Shown piece by piece: positions 1 to 9,942 of a stretch of 64,000 nucleotides of DNA. Position 1 is the stretch's first letter; every line of letters begins with the position of its first letter. The notes under the pieces are model-generated. The model was not told the origin of the DNA. It did not search any database and saw only the letters and a program-made list of their open reading frames with translations. Source of the DNA: Gracilariopsis chorda (Eukaryota; Rhodophyta; Florideophyceae; Gracilariales; Gracilariaceae); NCBI GenBank assembly GCA_003194525.1, contig NBIV01000028.1, forward strand, positions 186,001 through 250,000, read 5' to 3'. Position numbers and translations under genes: made by a program.

Positions 1-297
1 AGGCCTTCTGCCGGCGTCATTGACGGAGACGCCAAGCTGCTACTCGTAAACTTTATCGGCTGTATCATCATTATCTGCTGGGTGCTTGCCCTGTTGGTGC
101 CGTTCTTCCTTCTTCTCAAATTTGCGCGCCTCCTCCGGATCTCGCAGGACGAGGAGTTGATAGGAAACGATATTTCAAAACACGGTGGCGTCGCATACCC
201 GGAAGACCCGGTTGACGCTGCCGCTGAAGCGGCTTCAAAGGAACTTGACTCCATGGTTATGGACCCCACGGCGCCGCATGATGTAGATAAGGTTTAA
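1..297 (+). CDS. Ammonium transporter (AMT), C-terminal end only
   Basis: This is the 3' end of a gene that begins before the window; the frame is open from base 1 and stops at 297 (98 residues visible). It holds the last membrane helix (hydrophobic stretch ending in LLLKFARLL) and the cytosolic tail with GNDISKHGGVAYP, the conserved tail of AMT-type transporters. In plant AMT1 proteins the residue before the KHGG-like run is a threonine whose phosphorylation closes the trimer; here it is a serine, a substitution shared with the second AMT in this window. The protein would import ammonium across the plasma membrane. It is a paralogue of the complete gene at 4109-5677, which faces it, so the pair is an inverted, convergent duplication. 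The tail after KHGG differs between the two. Confidence 0.93.
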   Translation, partial: RPSAGVIDGDAKLLLVNFIGCIIIICWVLALLVPFFLLLKFARLLRISQDEELIGNDISKHGGVAYPEDPVDAAAEAASKELDSMVMDPTAPHDVDKV

Positions 298-3200
298 AGC
301 TTTCCTTTTTTTTCTTTGCTCAGCGTGCGGCTTTATTTCTAACTTGCTAACTCGTTGCCGTGGCGTTTGTGGTGTTGGATATAGCTGGCTTGAGTTTCGC
401 TTTGACTGCAGTAAAGAGCGCGTTTGTTCGCAAGCTGCAATTTCGACGCAGCTGTGGAGCTCGCGCTTCGTTCGTTTTGCGAGGTATCCAAGTCGTAGAT
501 GCCACCTTTCGTACGCGAGTTGGCTTTTATTGAGAATGATTCTCCCTTGAAACTGCACTTGAGGGCTGCTGTGGAAAGTGCACTACATCATATGCACATG
601 ATATGCGGTTTAGGGAACGCGATGCAAGTTGAAGGTGCTTGGAATGAACAAGTGCTTTTTTGAGTAAACGCTTCTAATCGGTACAGTTGTGAGAACACGT
701 ACAAGTTTGTCACGAAGAACGGAGGATCCATGTACTACAATGAGCTGACAAAGACCTCCGCTGACAGACTTCAGTATCCCAAAGGTCGCGTAGTATCCCT
801 ATTTAAGTAAACCCAAATCCCCCTGGAGACCAACACGGACTCCCGGCAGATTCCTGTGCCAATTGTATTTGCTCGTGACGGAGGTCCCCCTACACTGCGC
901 CACTATGAACTTCTCTCACTTGAAAGAAGCCCACGCGACAACAGTACAGAATGTTTCTTGCTGTCGGCTCTGAGCAGAAAGACAACTTATCTTCTCTGGA
1001 TTCGGTCGTTTGGTGGGGTACATAGTCTACTGTAGGAGTAACGCTTCTCTCTCTTTAAGACGTGATGGTTTCACTTTTGGCCCTCCACAGCGGTGACTTG
1101 ATTAGCTTTGTGTATTGTGTTTCGCTTGCTTGTTTTTCTGTTCCCGTGCACCGATCGGAAAAGTGGGACATAAATGGTATGGCAGCGACTGTTGACTCGG
1201 AGCTCTATGATGGTGAATCGAACAGAGCTATTCGATTCACAGTTGAGAAACAGCGCACGAGCTTCGTCAAGGGGCCATGTGTGTGTGTTTTGTGGACGCG
1301 GCTGAATTGCGGGGGCATGGATGACGTGTTCATGGTGCACTTTGTGCCAGCAGTAGCACGGTGAAGATTGTTGCAACCGCAGTTACGAAGATGACCTGGC
1401 CCGTGAACGCATAGGACGGAAGCGACGATCAAAAATAGAGTGAGGACGTTTGGAATAAAGGAGGTTTGAACGTTCAGGTTGAGAGGCTGTACGATGCACA
1501 ACGTGGAGCAGGCTGGACGTTGGCCAGACTGTGGAGGTGTTGGGTACGTAACGCTTTTGTGTACGCTTGGAGCAGCGGGATGTTGCGTGGAGTGTTAAAA
1601 TAGGCGGCGGGGTCTGGGAGGTCGGCTGGGGTGAACTTTAGTTGCAGGCAAGTGGGGAGAGTGGACGCGAATGTGAGATTTCGCGTAGCTTGGCGAGCGG
1701 GAAGACGGGCATATGTTGAAGGCGGATCAGGTTGGGGCGCATTGAGGCTACACGCATGAACGACATGGTAGTACTGTACGTAACGTAACTGGGTGCAACT
1801 TTGTGCAGTGTTGGTGCTGTTTTTGTTTTACAGTCACGATCCAGTAGGATGGTGCGCATGAAAGTACGACACGGATGAGCTAAGGTTGAGTGTTCTGTGA
1901 AGTGACGTGATAGTACGTATGAAGTTTGGCATGACGATCGCAGGACTGGAAAGGAAAGCAAGGTGTGAGAAGTGGCGAAGGGAGTGCATGGGCGGAAGCA
2001 AACTCGAGATAAGGGATGGTTTTATGAGCGCCTTGTACTGTACGCATTACGTTTATGGACTTAGTGTGTCAGGAGAAGCAGGTGCCAACGGATATGATAG
2101 GAAGAGGAGTTTTGCTGCTCGATGAACGTTGTGGGGCGCGAATAGGCGAGCGCTTTGTGAAAGGGTTTTGCTCTGGTTTGTCACATGTGACCGATTTGGG
2201 GGATGCGTGATTAGGCATCAGCAAGGAGTTGACATGGCGGACGACAAGAGACAGGAAACTGTTGGTGTGCATACAAGACAGCAAAGAAAGCAGCTGACGC
2301 AAGCTGAAAAGGGACGAGTGCAGCACGGGGCAGCCACGCCGTTTAAAAAAGGGCGGCGCTCTCGACGGCAAGCGCAGCCCGCGCTGCGCAAGGGCGAAGC
2401 CAACGGGGGCGGGGACGGGCGGCTGGCGAGAGAAGGGGAGCGGAGCTCCAAGGTGGCACGCAAGTACCGAGAAGGGCGCGCGATGAGATCATGGTTCAGA
2501 AAAGCGGCGTATGACGGCGAACAAATTCAGTGTATTCCGGGGGGGGGGGGGCGGCGGGTACACGCAACGGAGCGCAACGGGCGCCTTCGCGTGGGCGGTG
2601 TTGGCGCGGCGCGGCGCAGGATGTGCATGTGTAACACAGACGTACCTGTAGGGCCACGGAGCTCAGTCGAAGACAGACTACAAGCTCTGTCTCCGACGTT
2701 AGTGTCCCGTAATGTAGTGTCAGGATCTTGTAGATGTATCGATTGTAGCCATTAGACTCTATTAAAGGAGATGAAGTCTGGCGTTCTCTGCTCCGGGCGC
2801 AGAAAACGCAAGCTGTCGCAGAAAGCGGAGGCGCACAACGCAGTACTTGTTGAGTGGCTCCGTATGTGACGAAGCGCGGAGCGCACGATGGGGTTTCAAA
2901 CGTGCGCTGCGCAAGTGCAGCGGCGAGGAGTGCCACTTGAAGTGCAGTTGTGCGGCTGCGACATGGCTAAGTTATGTACCGTTGGTATACTACCCTACCC
3001 AAGGGTGCGCAGCAAGCCGCGTTGCTTCGGCGCTGCAGTGAAGCAGATCGGGCGATCAGACGCGGTCACAGCAGTTAATCGCGCAAACGGCACGTAGACT
3101 GCAAAATGTGAGCCCGAAGGGCTGAGCCACAGTTTATTGTGGCCACTTTGCCACATCGTTGGGCAACAGACTACAGTTGGGTAGCAGCGGGGCGTAATAA

Positions 3201-4108
3201 ACGCACGCCAAGAAAAAGTCGCCGTTACACCACGCGCCATGACTTGCGTGCTTCGTCCACACCACAGCGCCGTGTGCACATGTGAAAGCAGCGCAGCGAA
3301 GAAAACAAATGGCCACCCACCAGCGCCATCTAAGACGTCTCGCCAGCACAGCCACCAGATTGCGCGCAACCTCTCTTCGCGCGAGCAACCAACTACTGGC
3401 AGGCGGCCGGTCAGCTGGCGACATATCGTCACGCGCCCCACACTACAAAGTTTGTAGGGGCTCTGCGCCGTTTGTATTGTACTACTACAAACGGCGCAGA
3501 GCCCCCCAAGGGCAGATACTGTACCGTAGAACCCTGTACCTTGGTAAACTTGGCGCTACACACAGCGGGTGCAAAAAGGGGGCCGGGAGAAAGCCGCCTC
3601 CACCGTACATGTGCCGCGCATGACGTAAGTTCAAACAAGGGGCAACCCCACGCGTAGATAACCCCGTTCTGCGAAGCCATTCGCGCACACGCCGCCCGCC
3701 CACCAGCCATCGTCTGATCGCGGCGCCAGTACGCGAATGCCCAAGCAAAAAAAAATGACACAAAAGCGAAAAGCAGCAACGCACCCCCCTTCAATCATAT
3801 CTCCATATCATAGATACACACACACAACACGCACAACAAGATACCAGCACCTAAAGTGAAGGATGCGGAAAAACAAACTTTGTGCTTGCTAGTAAACATA
3901 ACGACGTGACGCCGCCACTGCCTGCGCGCCAACCCCACCAAAGCACTTGTGAATTCTACATATCTTACACACCAAAGCATTATCACATCGTCCGAAAAAC
4001 AAAAAAGTACAAAGTGCAAACCCCACCCCGCCCGACATCACCACGCAAATCATGCCTAACACGTGCAACGAAACAAATCGCCAGTCGCGCCATCCCACAA
4101 CACTCAAA
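298..4108. other. 3.8-kb spacer between convergent AMT genes
   Basis: I found no convincing gene in this stretch. The open frames here (for example 2129-2755) are arginine-rich readings of GC-rich DNA with no domain. It contains a 12-13 base G run near 2540 and a strong hairpin at 3457-3505. It also has short GGTA/TACC-rich motifs near 2980 and 3535 that recur in other spacers. It must carry both AMT 3' UTRs. Confidence 0.5.
3457..3505. repeat. Perfect 20-bp inverted repeat with 9-nt loop
   Basis: The left arm (3457-3476) reads GGGGCTCTGCGCCGTTTGTA and the right arm (3486-3505) is its exact reverse complement, with a 9-nt spacer. Just upstream a second small palindrome, CTACAAA-G-TTTGTAG (3443-3457), abuts it. 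It lies between the 3' ends of two convergent AMT genes, so it could act as an RNA 3'-end or insulator hairpin, or be a miniature foldback element. There is no T-run after it, so it is not a bacterial-type terminator. Confidence 0.9.
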
Positions 4109-5677
4109 TCACACAGGGTGCGTCATCTCATTGTCCGTAACCCCGGTCACGTTCGGCGTCTTCAGGCTGTCATCCATACCCAGGTGATCAATGTCAATCG
4201 CCGCCTGTTTCTCCGCCGCCACAGTTGCATCGATCGGGTACGCCACTCCGCCATGCTTCGACACGTCGTTTCCGATGATCTCCTCCTCAGGGCTGATGCG
4301 CAGGATTCCGAGCACCCTCATCAGCACGAACAGCGGCAGAACCAGACCCACAGTCCACACCATGATAACCGCCACGGACGCCAGGTTGGCCACGAACAGT
4401 CGACCCCCGCCGCCGTACAAGCCACCGTGATAGTCATCGCCGCCAATCGGGTCCAAGCCGGCCGTTTCCTGGAACTCACGAACGTTGAACAGCCCCGGAC
4501 ACAGCGCCCCCCACGCGCCAGCCGCGCCATGGATCGGGAACGCTTCCAACGGGTCGTCCACCTTGCACCACAGCAGAACCATCGTCGCCAGAATGTACAC
4601 AAGCGCGCCCATAGCGCCAATGAAAATGGCCGCGTACGGGTGAACAAACGCGCAGCACGCCGTGATGGACACCAAGCCGGCGAGGATGCCGTTGAGACAC
4701 GCCAGCAAGTCAAAGATGTGGTCGCGAAGTTTGAGCACAATGAGCGTGACAATTCCTCCAGTAGCGCCTGCGAGCGTCGTAGTCACGGCGCAGCGCTCAG
4801 CCACAATGTACCCTCCGCCAGACAAGGCAAGTGCTGACCCGGGGTTGAAGCCGTACCATCCGAACCACAGCAGGAATGTTCCCAGCGTGGCCAGCGTGGC
4901 CGAGTGGCCGGGGATGGGCACAACCTTGCCTTCAGAATCAAAGCGTCCAAGACGCGGTCCAACCACAATGGCGCCGGTAAGACCGGCAAAGCCACCAACC
5001 ATGTGCACCACTGAACAGCCTGCAAAGTCGATCGTTCCCGCATCCACAGGACCGGTGGCAGATTCAACGGTGAAGATGGTAGCCAAGAAGCCGCCACCCC
5101 ACACCCAGTGCGACACAACCGGATACACAAATGCGGTGAGGAAGAACGCATACGCCATGTACGCGTAGAAACTGGTTCTCTCCGCAACAGAGCCGGACAC
5201 GATGGTGGCGGCGGTGGCGGCAAAAGCCCACTGGAAGAAGAACGAGTTGAAGCCGCTGTTGGAGGTGACGCCGAATCCCTTCGACAGCGCGTAGTATCCA
5301 CTGCCAATAAATTCTACGGCGCTGGTGTCCTCTCCGTAAGCGAATGCGTACCCGAACAGGTAGTAGGCAATTGCACCAACACAGGCATCGAGCACGTTCT
5401 TCAGCAGCACGTTCTTGGTGTTCTTCGATCGAACGGAACCGGCGGTGAGCATGGCGAAGCCGGCTTGCATGAGGAAGACCAGGTAGCCGGAGAGAAGGAC
5501 GAAGAATACATCGAGGGCACGTGAGGTCTCGGCAGCGACTCTTTGGGTGTCCAGGAATTCGTCGATGATCTTGTCCGAGTCGAGGCGAGTGCCCTCGAAG
5601 ACCAGTTCGATACGGTCGCGCGCGGCCACGGTAGCACCAGCCGTGGTGTTTTTTAGTAAATCTTCAATGGTAACCAT
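4109..5677 (-). CDS. Ammonium transporter, AMT/MEP/Rh family
   Basis: The 522-residue protein has the usual length and about 11 hydrophobic helices expected of AMT channels, which move ammonium across the plasma membrane as trimers. The family signature is visible as DFAGCSVVHMVGG (about 218-229). The twin pore histidines are H225 (VVHMVGG) and H383 (FPIHGAAG). The cytosolic tail has GNDVSKHGGVAYP near 469-481, with a serine where plant AMT1 has the regulatory threonine. The first methionine (MVTIEDLLKN) is kept as start because the frame opens only there and the N-terminal length is normal. The gene is intronless. It diverges from the ABC1 kinase across a 571-bp shared upstream region and converges with the AMT fragment at 1-297. 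I infer a nitrogen-nutrition role; the exact AMT subclass is not resolved. Confidence 0.96.
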   Translation of the reverse strand: MVTIEDLLKNTTAGATVAARDRIELVFEGTRLDSDKIIDEFLDTQRVAAETSRALDVFFVLLSGYLVFLMQAGFAMLTAGSVRSKNTKNVLLKNVLDACVGAIAYYLFGYAFAYGEDTSAVEFIGSGYYALSKGFGVTSNSGFNSFFFQWAFAATAATIVSGSVAERTSFYAYMAYAFFLTAFVYPVVSHWVWGGGFLATIFTVESATGPVDAGTIDFAGCSVVHMVGGFAGLTGAIVVGPRLGRFDSEGKVVPIPGHSATLATLGTFLLWFGWYGFNPGSALALSGGGYIVAERCAVTTTLAGATGGIVTLIVLKLRDHIFDLLACLNGILAGLVSITACCAFVHPYAAIFIGAMGALVYILATMVLLWCKVDDPLEAFPIHGAAGAWGALCPGLFNVREFQETAGLDPIGGDDYHGGLYGGGGRLFVANLASVAVIMVWTVGLVLPLFVLMRVLGILRISPEEEIIGNDVSKHGGVAYPIDATVAAEKQAAIDIDHLGMDDSLKTPNVTGVTDNEMTHPV

Positions 5678-6248
5678 AATGATGGCCGACGACGAGGAGG
5701 GGAACGGTCAGAAGTGGGGCACGATACGGGGGTGAACTGGAGTGCTGTGGAGCGCGGGGGTGGGGGGAGAAGGAAGGCGAGGCGGTGGCGCGAGCAGCTG
5801 CGGGGCGTTGAGCGCTGGTTTATATGATGGCGCAAAGAGCAGAGCGCGGAGGGCAGCGACTGGCCACGGTGGAACGAGCGAGCGGTGAACGTGATACCAA
5901 TCAGGACGCGCGCCTTTTTGGCACGCGCGCGTGCGCCCCACGCGCCGCTGTAAATGCACACGCCTCTTTTTCGCGACGCACCGCTGTACGCGCTGTGCGC
6001 GCTGTGCGCGCTGTGCGCGCTGTGCGCGCTGTGCGCGCTGTGCGCGCTGTGAGCGCTGTGCGCGCTGGCGCCGTCGCCCTGCAGCGTGTGCCAGCGCGCT
6101 GCGACCACGAGCGGCGCGAGGCTCTTTGCGGCCCGTTGGTAGACTTACCAACCGCGCCAACGGAGCCGTTGTGTGGCGTGCACGTCGCCGGGATGGCCGT
6201 CCGCCGCGCTGGCCAGCGCGCATCGTCCCGGCGACGCCGTCCGCTGCC
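5678..6248. promoter_or_regulatory. Divergent promoter region, AMT / ABC1 kinase
   Basis: This 571-bp spacer separates two genes pointing away from each other, so both promoters must lie in it. It is very GC-rich and carries the 9-bp tandem array described separately. A reading frame runs from 5931 through the array into the kinase, but the segment before 6249 encodes low-complexity Arg/Cys repeats and is not treated as protein. No TATA box is evident. Confidence 0.55.
5982..6062. repeat. Tandem array, nine copies of a 9-bp unit
   Basis: The unit CGCTGTGCG repeats nine times head to tail. The first copy (CGCTGTACG) and the eighth (CGCTGTGAG) differ by one or two bases and the rest are exact; a decayed tenth copy follows. 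Because the unit is a multiple of three, every frame across it stays open and yields spurious repeat proteins. It sits in the divergent promoter about 190 bp before the kinase start. It may be a simple satellite or a cluster of protein-binding sites. Confidence 0.95.
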
Positions 6249-7868
6249 ATGGCGCTCTTCGCCGCCGCCAAGCTGCTTGGACGCACCTCCTTGCTTGCCG
6301 CGGGCGCTACCGCGTCGTCGCTGGTCGCCGCCGAGTACGCCGGCTCAGACGCCGGCGTTGTGCGTTCGTTCACGTTCTGGCGGCATGTCGTTCCCATGTA
6401 CGCGCACTACAAGTTGGTCGAGTGGCGCGTCGCGACCGAGTCGGACCCGCATGCCGTCGCCGCCGCGTACCGCCCGCTCCATGAGCGCTACTCGCCGAGA
6501 GTCAGGCAACTTGCGCTGCATTTGCAAGGCTTTTACTTCAAGCTTGCGCAGATCATGAGCACCCGCGATGACTTTCTGCCCGATGAATACCTGCAGTGGA
6601 CCAAGCAGTTGCAGGATCAGTGCCCGAATGTCATGCCGTCGAGCGAGGCGAAGCGTATTGTGGAGCGCTCTTTGGATGTGCCTTTTGACACTTTGTTTGC
6701 GCACTGGGATGACCAACCTATCGGTGCTGCCAGTGTTGCGCAGGTCCATCGTGCCCGACTTCGAGAAAGCGGTGAACTGGTTGCGGTCAAGGTGCTGTTT
6801 CCGGGCATGGAAAGCAAGTTTACAAATGATATTCAAACCGTGGAAGTGTTTTGCAAGTACCTCATGCCGCAGAACGCATCTTACTTTGCGGAAATCAAGC
6901 GCCAGTTTGCTACGGAGTTCGATGCAACCAGGGAGGCACGAAACTTACAACTCGTTCACCACAACATTTGTGCCACGCCTTGGGGTCGCCTGGTGCAAGT
7001 TCCGCGACCGTTGCTCTCTTCGAAGCACGTTTTGGTTATGAGTTATTTGGAAGGCCCCAAGCTGGTTGACGGCGTTCGCCAGTGGTTCAAGCGAGTTGCG
7101 GATAGTCGCGGAATGGACTTTGATCAAATGGAGCGCGAGCAGAAGCGCTTGCTGCAGTCGGGTCAGTTGCGAATGAAAGAAGTTAGGCAAAGTGCGAATG
7201 AAACCGCTCGCATTCAGCGTATGATTCGTTTGCGCGATATGCTGGTTAATGCGCTCATATTTGTTGGCAACTACACGGTGCGCCCGCTGCTCGGCGGAGA
7301 CAAATGGAAGTACTGCAAGTCTGAGATGCCGCTCAATCTTGGCCATGTGATGGACGTTTTGTTGCGCGTGCACGCGCATGAGATCTTTATGGACGGCGCT
7401 TTCAATGGCGATCCGCACCCGGGTAACATTCTGTTGATGCCGGACGGAAGGCTTGGTCTCGTAGATTACGGACAGGTGAAGCGAATGTCACTTGAAGACC
7501 GTATCGTGTATGCGAAACTCATTGTGGCTCTGAATCGCGATGACCGCGATGAGGTTGTGCGCATTATGAGCGATGAAATTGGGTTCCGTACCAAGTACAT
7601 GAAGAAGGACATTATTTATCGAACGGCGGCGTTCTTTAATTGTAGGGACTCTGATGATATTACGCTTGGAATGAACGTTAGTGCGTTTATGGAGTGGTTG
7701 CAGCGGAGTGATCCTGTTGTGCGCATCAATGACGAGTTCGTTATGGTTGGACGCGTTTCGGTGCTGTTACGGGGCATGGCGAATGCGTTTGGACTGAAGC
7801 TTAGAGTTAGCGATTATTGGAAGGAGGAGGCTGAGATGCTGCTCAAGTCTCAGGGCATTAAGTATTAG
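6249..7868 (+). CDS. ABC1/UbiB (ADCK) family atypical kinase
   Basis: The 539-residue protein belongs to the ABC1/ADCK family, ancient kinase-like proteins of mitochondria and plastids that support coenzyme Q and prenylquinone metabolism. The start at 6249 sits in an ideal context (GCCATGG) and removes a meaningless repeat-encoded leader; the first 30 residues are Ala-rich and could be targeting sequence. Hallmarks in order: KLAQ at 98-101 (the family KxGQ motif with Ala for Gly); the Ala-rich nucleotide loop QPIGAASVAQVHRA (156-169), which replaces the usual Gly loop; the ATP-binding Lys in VAVK (181); the helix-C-like EFDATREARN (223-232); DPHPGN (388-393), the catalytic loop with Mg-binding Asn; and VDYGQ (D406) in place of DFG. 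Compartment and substrate cannot be read from the sequence. Confidence 0.93.
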   Translation: MALFAAAKLLGRTSLLAAGATASSLVAAEYAGSDAGVVRSFTFWRHVVPMYAHYKLVEWRVATESDPHAVAAAYRPLHERYSPRVRQLALHLQGFYFKLAQIMSTRDDFLPDEYLQWTKQLQDQCPNVMPSSEAKRIVERSLDVPFDTLFAHWDDQPIGAASVAQVHRARLRESGELVAVKVLFPGMESKFTNDIQTVEVFCKYLMPQNASYFAEIKRQFATEFDATREARNLQLVHHNICATPWGRLVQVPRPLLSSKHVLVMSYLEGPKLVDGVRQWFKRVADSRGMDFDQMEREQKRLLQSGQLRMKEVRQSANETARIQRMIRLRDMLVNALIFVGNYTVRPLLGGDKWKYCKSEMPLNLGHVMDVLLRVHAHEIFMDGAFNGDPHPGNILLMPDGRLGLVDYGQVKRMSLEDRIVYAKLIVALNRDDRDEVVRIMSDEIGFRTKYMKKDIIYRTAAFFNCRDSDDITLGMNVSAFMEWLQRSDPVVRINDEFVMVGRVSVLLRGMANAFGLKLRVSDYWKEEAEMLLKSQGIKY

Positions 7869-7925
7869 AGACGTATGTACAGTAGCGCACGTTGTTGGAA
7901 ACACAAGTGACACTAACATGGAGCT

Positions 7926-7975
<50 letters not shown>

Positions 7976-8682
7976 CCGGTGCAGCGCAATGTAGCGTTGG
8001 TACCCTTGGGTAGCGATTGCTACCTTTGGTAACTCCAGTCGAGCGTTTGGCGTTGTGTGGTGAATATGTGCGCTGTCATGCATACCAAGGGTAGGGGTCA
8101 CTGCCATGGTTCACACCGGACTTGTGGGCTGGTGGTTTTGGTTATCACAGGTAATACGGTTGGGTAAAGCGCTACGTGTACACGTAGTGTGGTGCACGTT
8201 TTTGAGATGTGAGTGTTTTCGCTTTGAGAGCGTGCAGATAGAGTCTTTGTTTCATGAAGTTTATGCATTTCTTCTTTTTGCATGATTTTTCATGATGTAA
8301 ATATCGAAGGACAAATCGCCGATTTGTTCATGAATCATCATTATTGCGGTTATTTTTGGAGAAAATGCATGAAAAATCAGACATTAATGAAATCACAGAG
8401 ATGGACAAAGTTTAGATGCACAAAACATTTTGTTTCTCGGGAGGGATACAGTACACGTGCACAACAACAGGAGAGCCCAATTTTGGGAGATGGTGGAAGG
8501 TGCTCGCGCGCAGCACAGCTGTATAGCGTATCTAGCGGTATTGTGATTCGACGAGCGGGGTGAGTGTGGACTGACAACGCTTGTGTTGTTCGAATAAGCT
8601 GGGCGCTGGCGCGATTTGATAAGGGCAGCTTTTTTTGCGCGAGTTGGCAAACAACGCGCATCTATTGCACGAGCGTTTCAAG
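7869..8682. other. Spacer between ABC1 kinase and MPC1
   Basis: This 814-bp spacer has no convincing gene. It holds a 47-nt T tract (7929-7975) followed by a GGTACC/GGTAGC-rich self-complementary stretch near 7997-8030, then AT-richer DNA near 8280-8400. The promoter of MPC1 must lie at its right end. Confidence 0.5.
7929..7975 (-). repeat. 47-nt poly(T) tract, possible retroposed poly(A) tail
   Basis: Forty-seven consecutive T residues on the + strand. Read on the minus strand this is an A47 tail following the short GGTA/TACC-rich stretch to its right, as expected for a retroposed transcript. No clear target-site duplication was found. A simple expanded homopolymer in the kinase 3' region is equally possible. 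Confidence 0.6.
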
Positions 8683-9260
8683 ATGATGGCTTCTTTGAGT
8701 GCGCGATTGGCGTCAGTGGCGCTTCGCGGCGGGTCGAGAACGCTGTGTGAAAAGGCGGGAGAGAAGGGGGCGGTGGATGGTGCGTCGACCGAGGCGGCGA
8801 CCATTTGGACGCGGTCGGTGATGAAATTCATGTAAGTTGGTAGCGTTTGCGCGGTTGTTTATGCGGAGCGCCAAGTGCTGACCGGGTGGCGCGCGTTTGT
8901 GAATGGCGGTGAAGAAACTCGCCGACTGGACCGAGGACGTCGCACTTCTGGGGGCCGGTGACGAACTGGGGGATCAGCATTGCGGCTATGAAGGACATGA
9001 CCAAGTCGCCTGAAAAGGTGTCCCCGAACATGACGATTGCGCTGTGCGTGTATTCGCTGCTGTTCATGCGGTTTGCGTTGCGGGTGCAGCCGACCAATTA
9101 CCTGCTGTTTGCGTGTCATGCGACGAATGAGGTGGCGCAGTGCTACCAGCTGCAGAGGGTGTACGGGGGGGTGGACCTGTTCTACAAGCCGGAGCAGGAC
9201 GGCGAGGCGGCGGTGCAGGGCGTCGCGGTGGCGCTGGGGGACGGTCGCGACGACAAGTAG
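8683..9260 (+). CDS. MPC1: Mitochondrial pyruvate carrier subunit 1, two exons
   Basis: The gene joins exon 1 (8683-8831) to exon 2 (8936-9260) across a 104-nt intron with donor GTAAGT and acceptor CCGAG/G. Codon 50 (ATG) is split and the frame is restored exactly. The joined product (157 residues) reads [15 protein letters not shown] across the junction, matching the MPC1 hallmark HFWGPVxNWG. It continues with [14 protein letters not shown] and [13 protein letters not shown], all diagnostic of MPC1. MPC1 pairs with MPC2 in the inner mitochondrial membrane to import pyruvate. The product is longer than the roughly 110-residue animal form, with an N-terminal extension (probably targeting) and an acidic C-terminal tail. 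The second methionine (8686) is an equally good start. It is one of only two intron-containing genes seen here. Confidence 0.93.
8832..8935 (+). other. MPC1 intron
   Basis: A 104-nt GT-AG intron, donor GTAAGT at 8832-8837 and acceptor AG at 8934-8935. It interrupts a methionine codon (AT/G). It is supported because splicing joins two halves of the conserved MPC1 motif in frame; unspliced, the first frame stops four bases past the donor. Confidence 0.9.
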
Positions 9261-9942
9261 GAGGCGAGTAGGCGCGCCGACGGTAAACGACGGCACTGAG
9301 AAAGCCGAGCACGCCCGATATGATATCACATCGCATCAGCCCAAACGCAAGCTCGCGCGGCGAAGCGAAAGCGCCAGCTGTGGCCGCGCCTTTCGGTTGG
9401 TCAAGTGCTGTAAGTTATTAGTTTCGTTTTGGAAGGTGCGCTTGCGCACGTACCCTTTTTGAGCGCACGTACCCTTTTTGTACGCTCGCAGCAAGCCACA
9501 AGCGCTTAGGCACCAGGCAGCGCCAAACAGAGCGGCGGCCAAGTGCCAGCCAACTGAGCGCGTCCAGCAATGCGCACGTTGTGTCATTGTTGGAGGCGCA
9601 GTCCGCTACAGAAGTTGCCACCGCATACAACGCCCCATGGCCGCTGTAAGCGCGTGCTTGGCGCGCTCCCATTGGCCGGCGCGCCCGGCTTACTGCGGAA
9701 ATCACGCGCCTGCTGCATACGCCCTCTGCATTGCGCGCCATGGCGCAGCGCTGTCGCGTCGCGCGCAGAGCATTCAAAGTCGCCCTCCGCCAGTCGCTGC
9801 CTCTGCCCCACCACCACCTCACCGCCCCTCCCGTGCGCCCAACTCACACCCCATCCTCCTTTCTGCCGCCGCCTGCCCTTTTCTTCCCCGCTTGTTTACC
9901 GCCTCCACTACTACAGTGCTACCCACCCTCACTTGCCGCACC
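9261..9942. other. Spacer between MPC1 and SNF7
   Basis: A 682-bp spacer between two genes on the same strand. It holds a tandem duplication of 19 bp at 9444-9481 and a C-rich stretch before the SNF7 start. The reading frame that extends upstream of SNF7 to 9478 is low-complexity and not considered coding. Confidence 0.5.
9444..9481. repeat. 19-bp direct tandem duplication
   Basis: GCGCACGTACCCTTTTTG followed by A, then the same 18 bases followed by T. The copies abut exactly. It may be part of the SNF7 upstream region or the MPC1 3' region; its function is unknown. Confidence 0.85.

Noticed and set aside
2129-2755. 208-codon open frame in the AMT spacer
   Set aside because: Arg/Gly-rich compositional frame with no family resemblance, in GC-rich DNA where stops are rare.
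3457-3505. Bacterial-type rho-independent terminator
   Set aside because: Strong stem but no T-tract, and the surrounding genes are eukaryotic.
5653-6558. Overlapping open frames encoding HSA, QRA, RCA or AVR repeats
   Set aside because: They are products of the 9-bp array, which keeps all frames open on both strands; no domain or start supports any of them.
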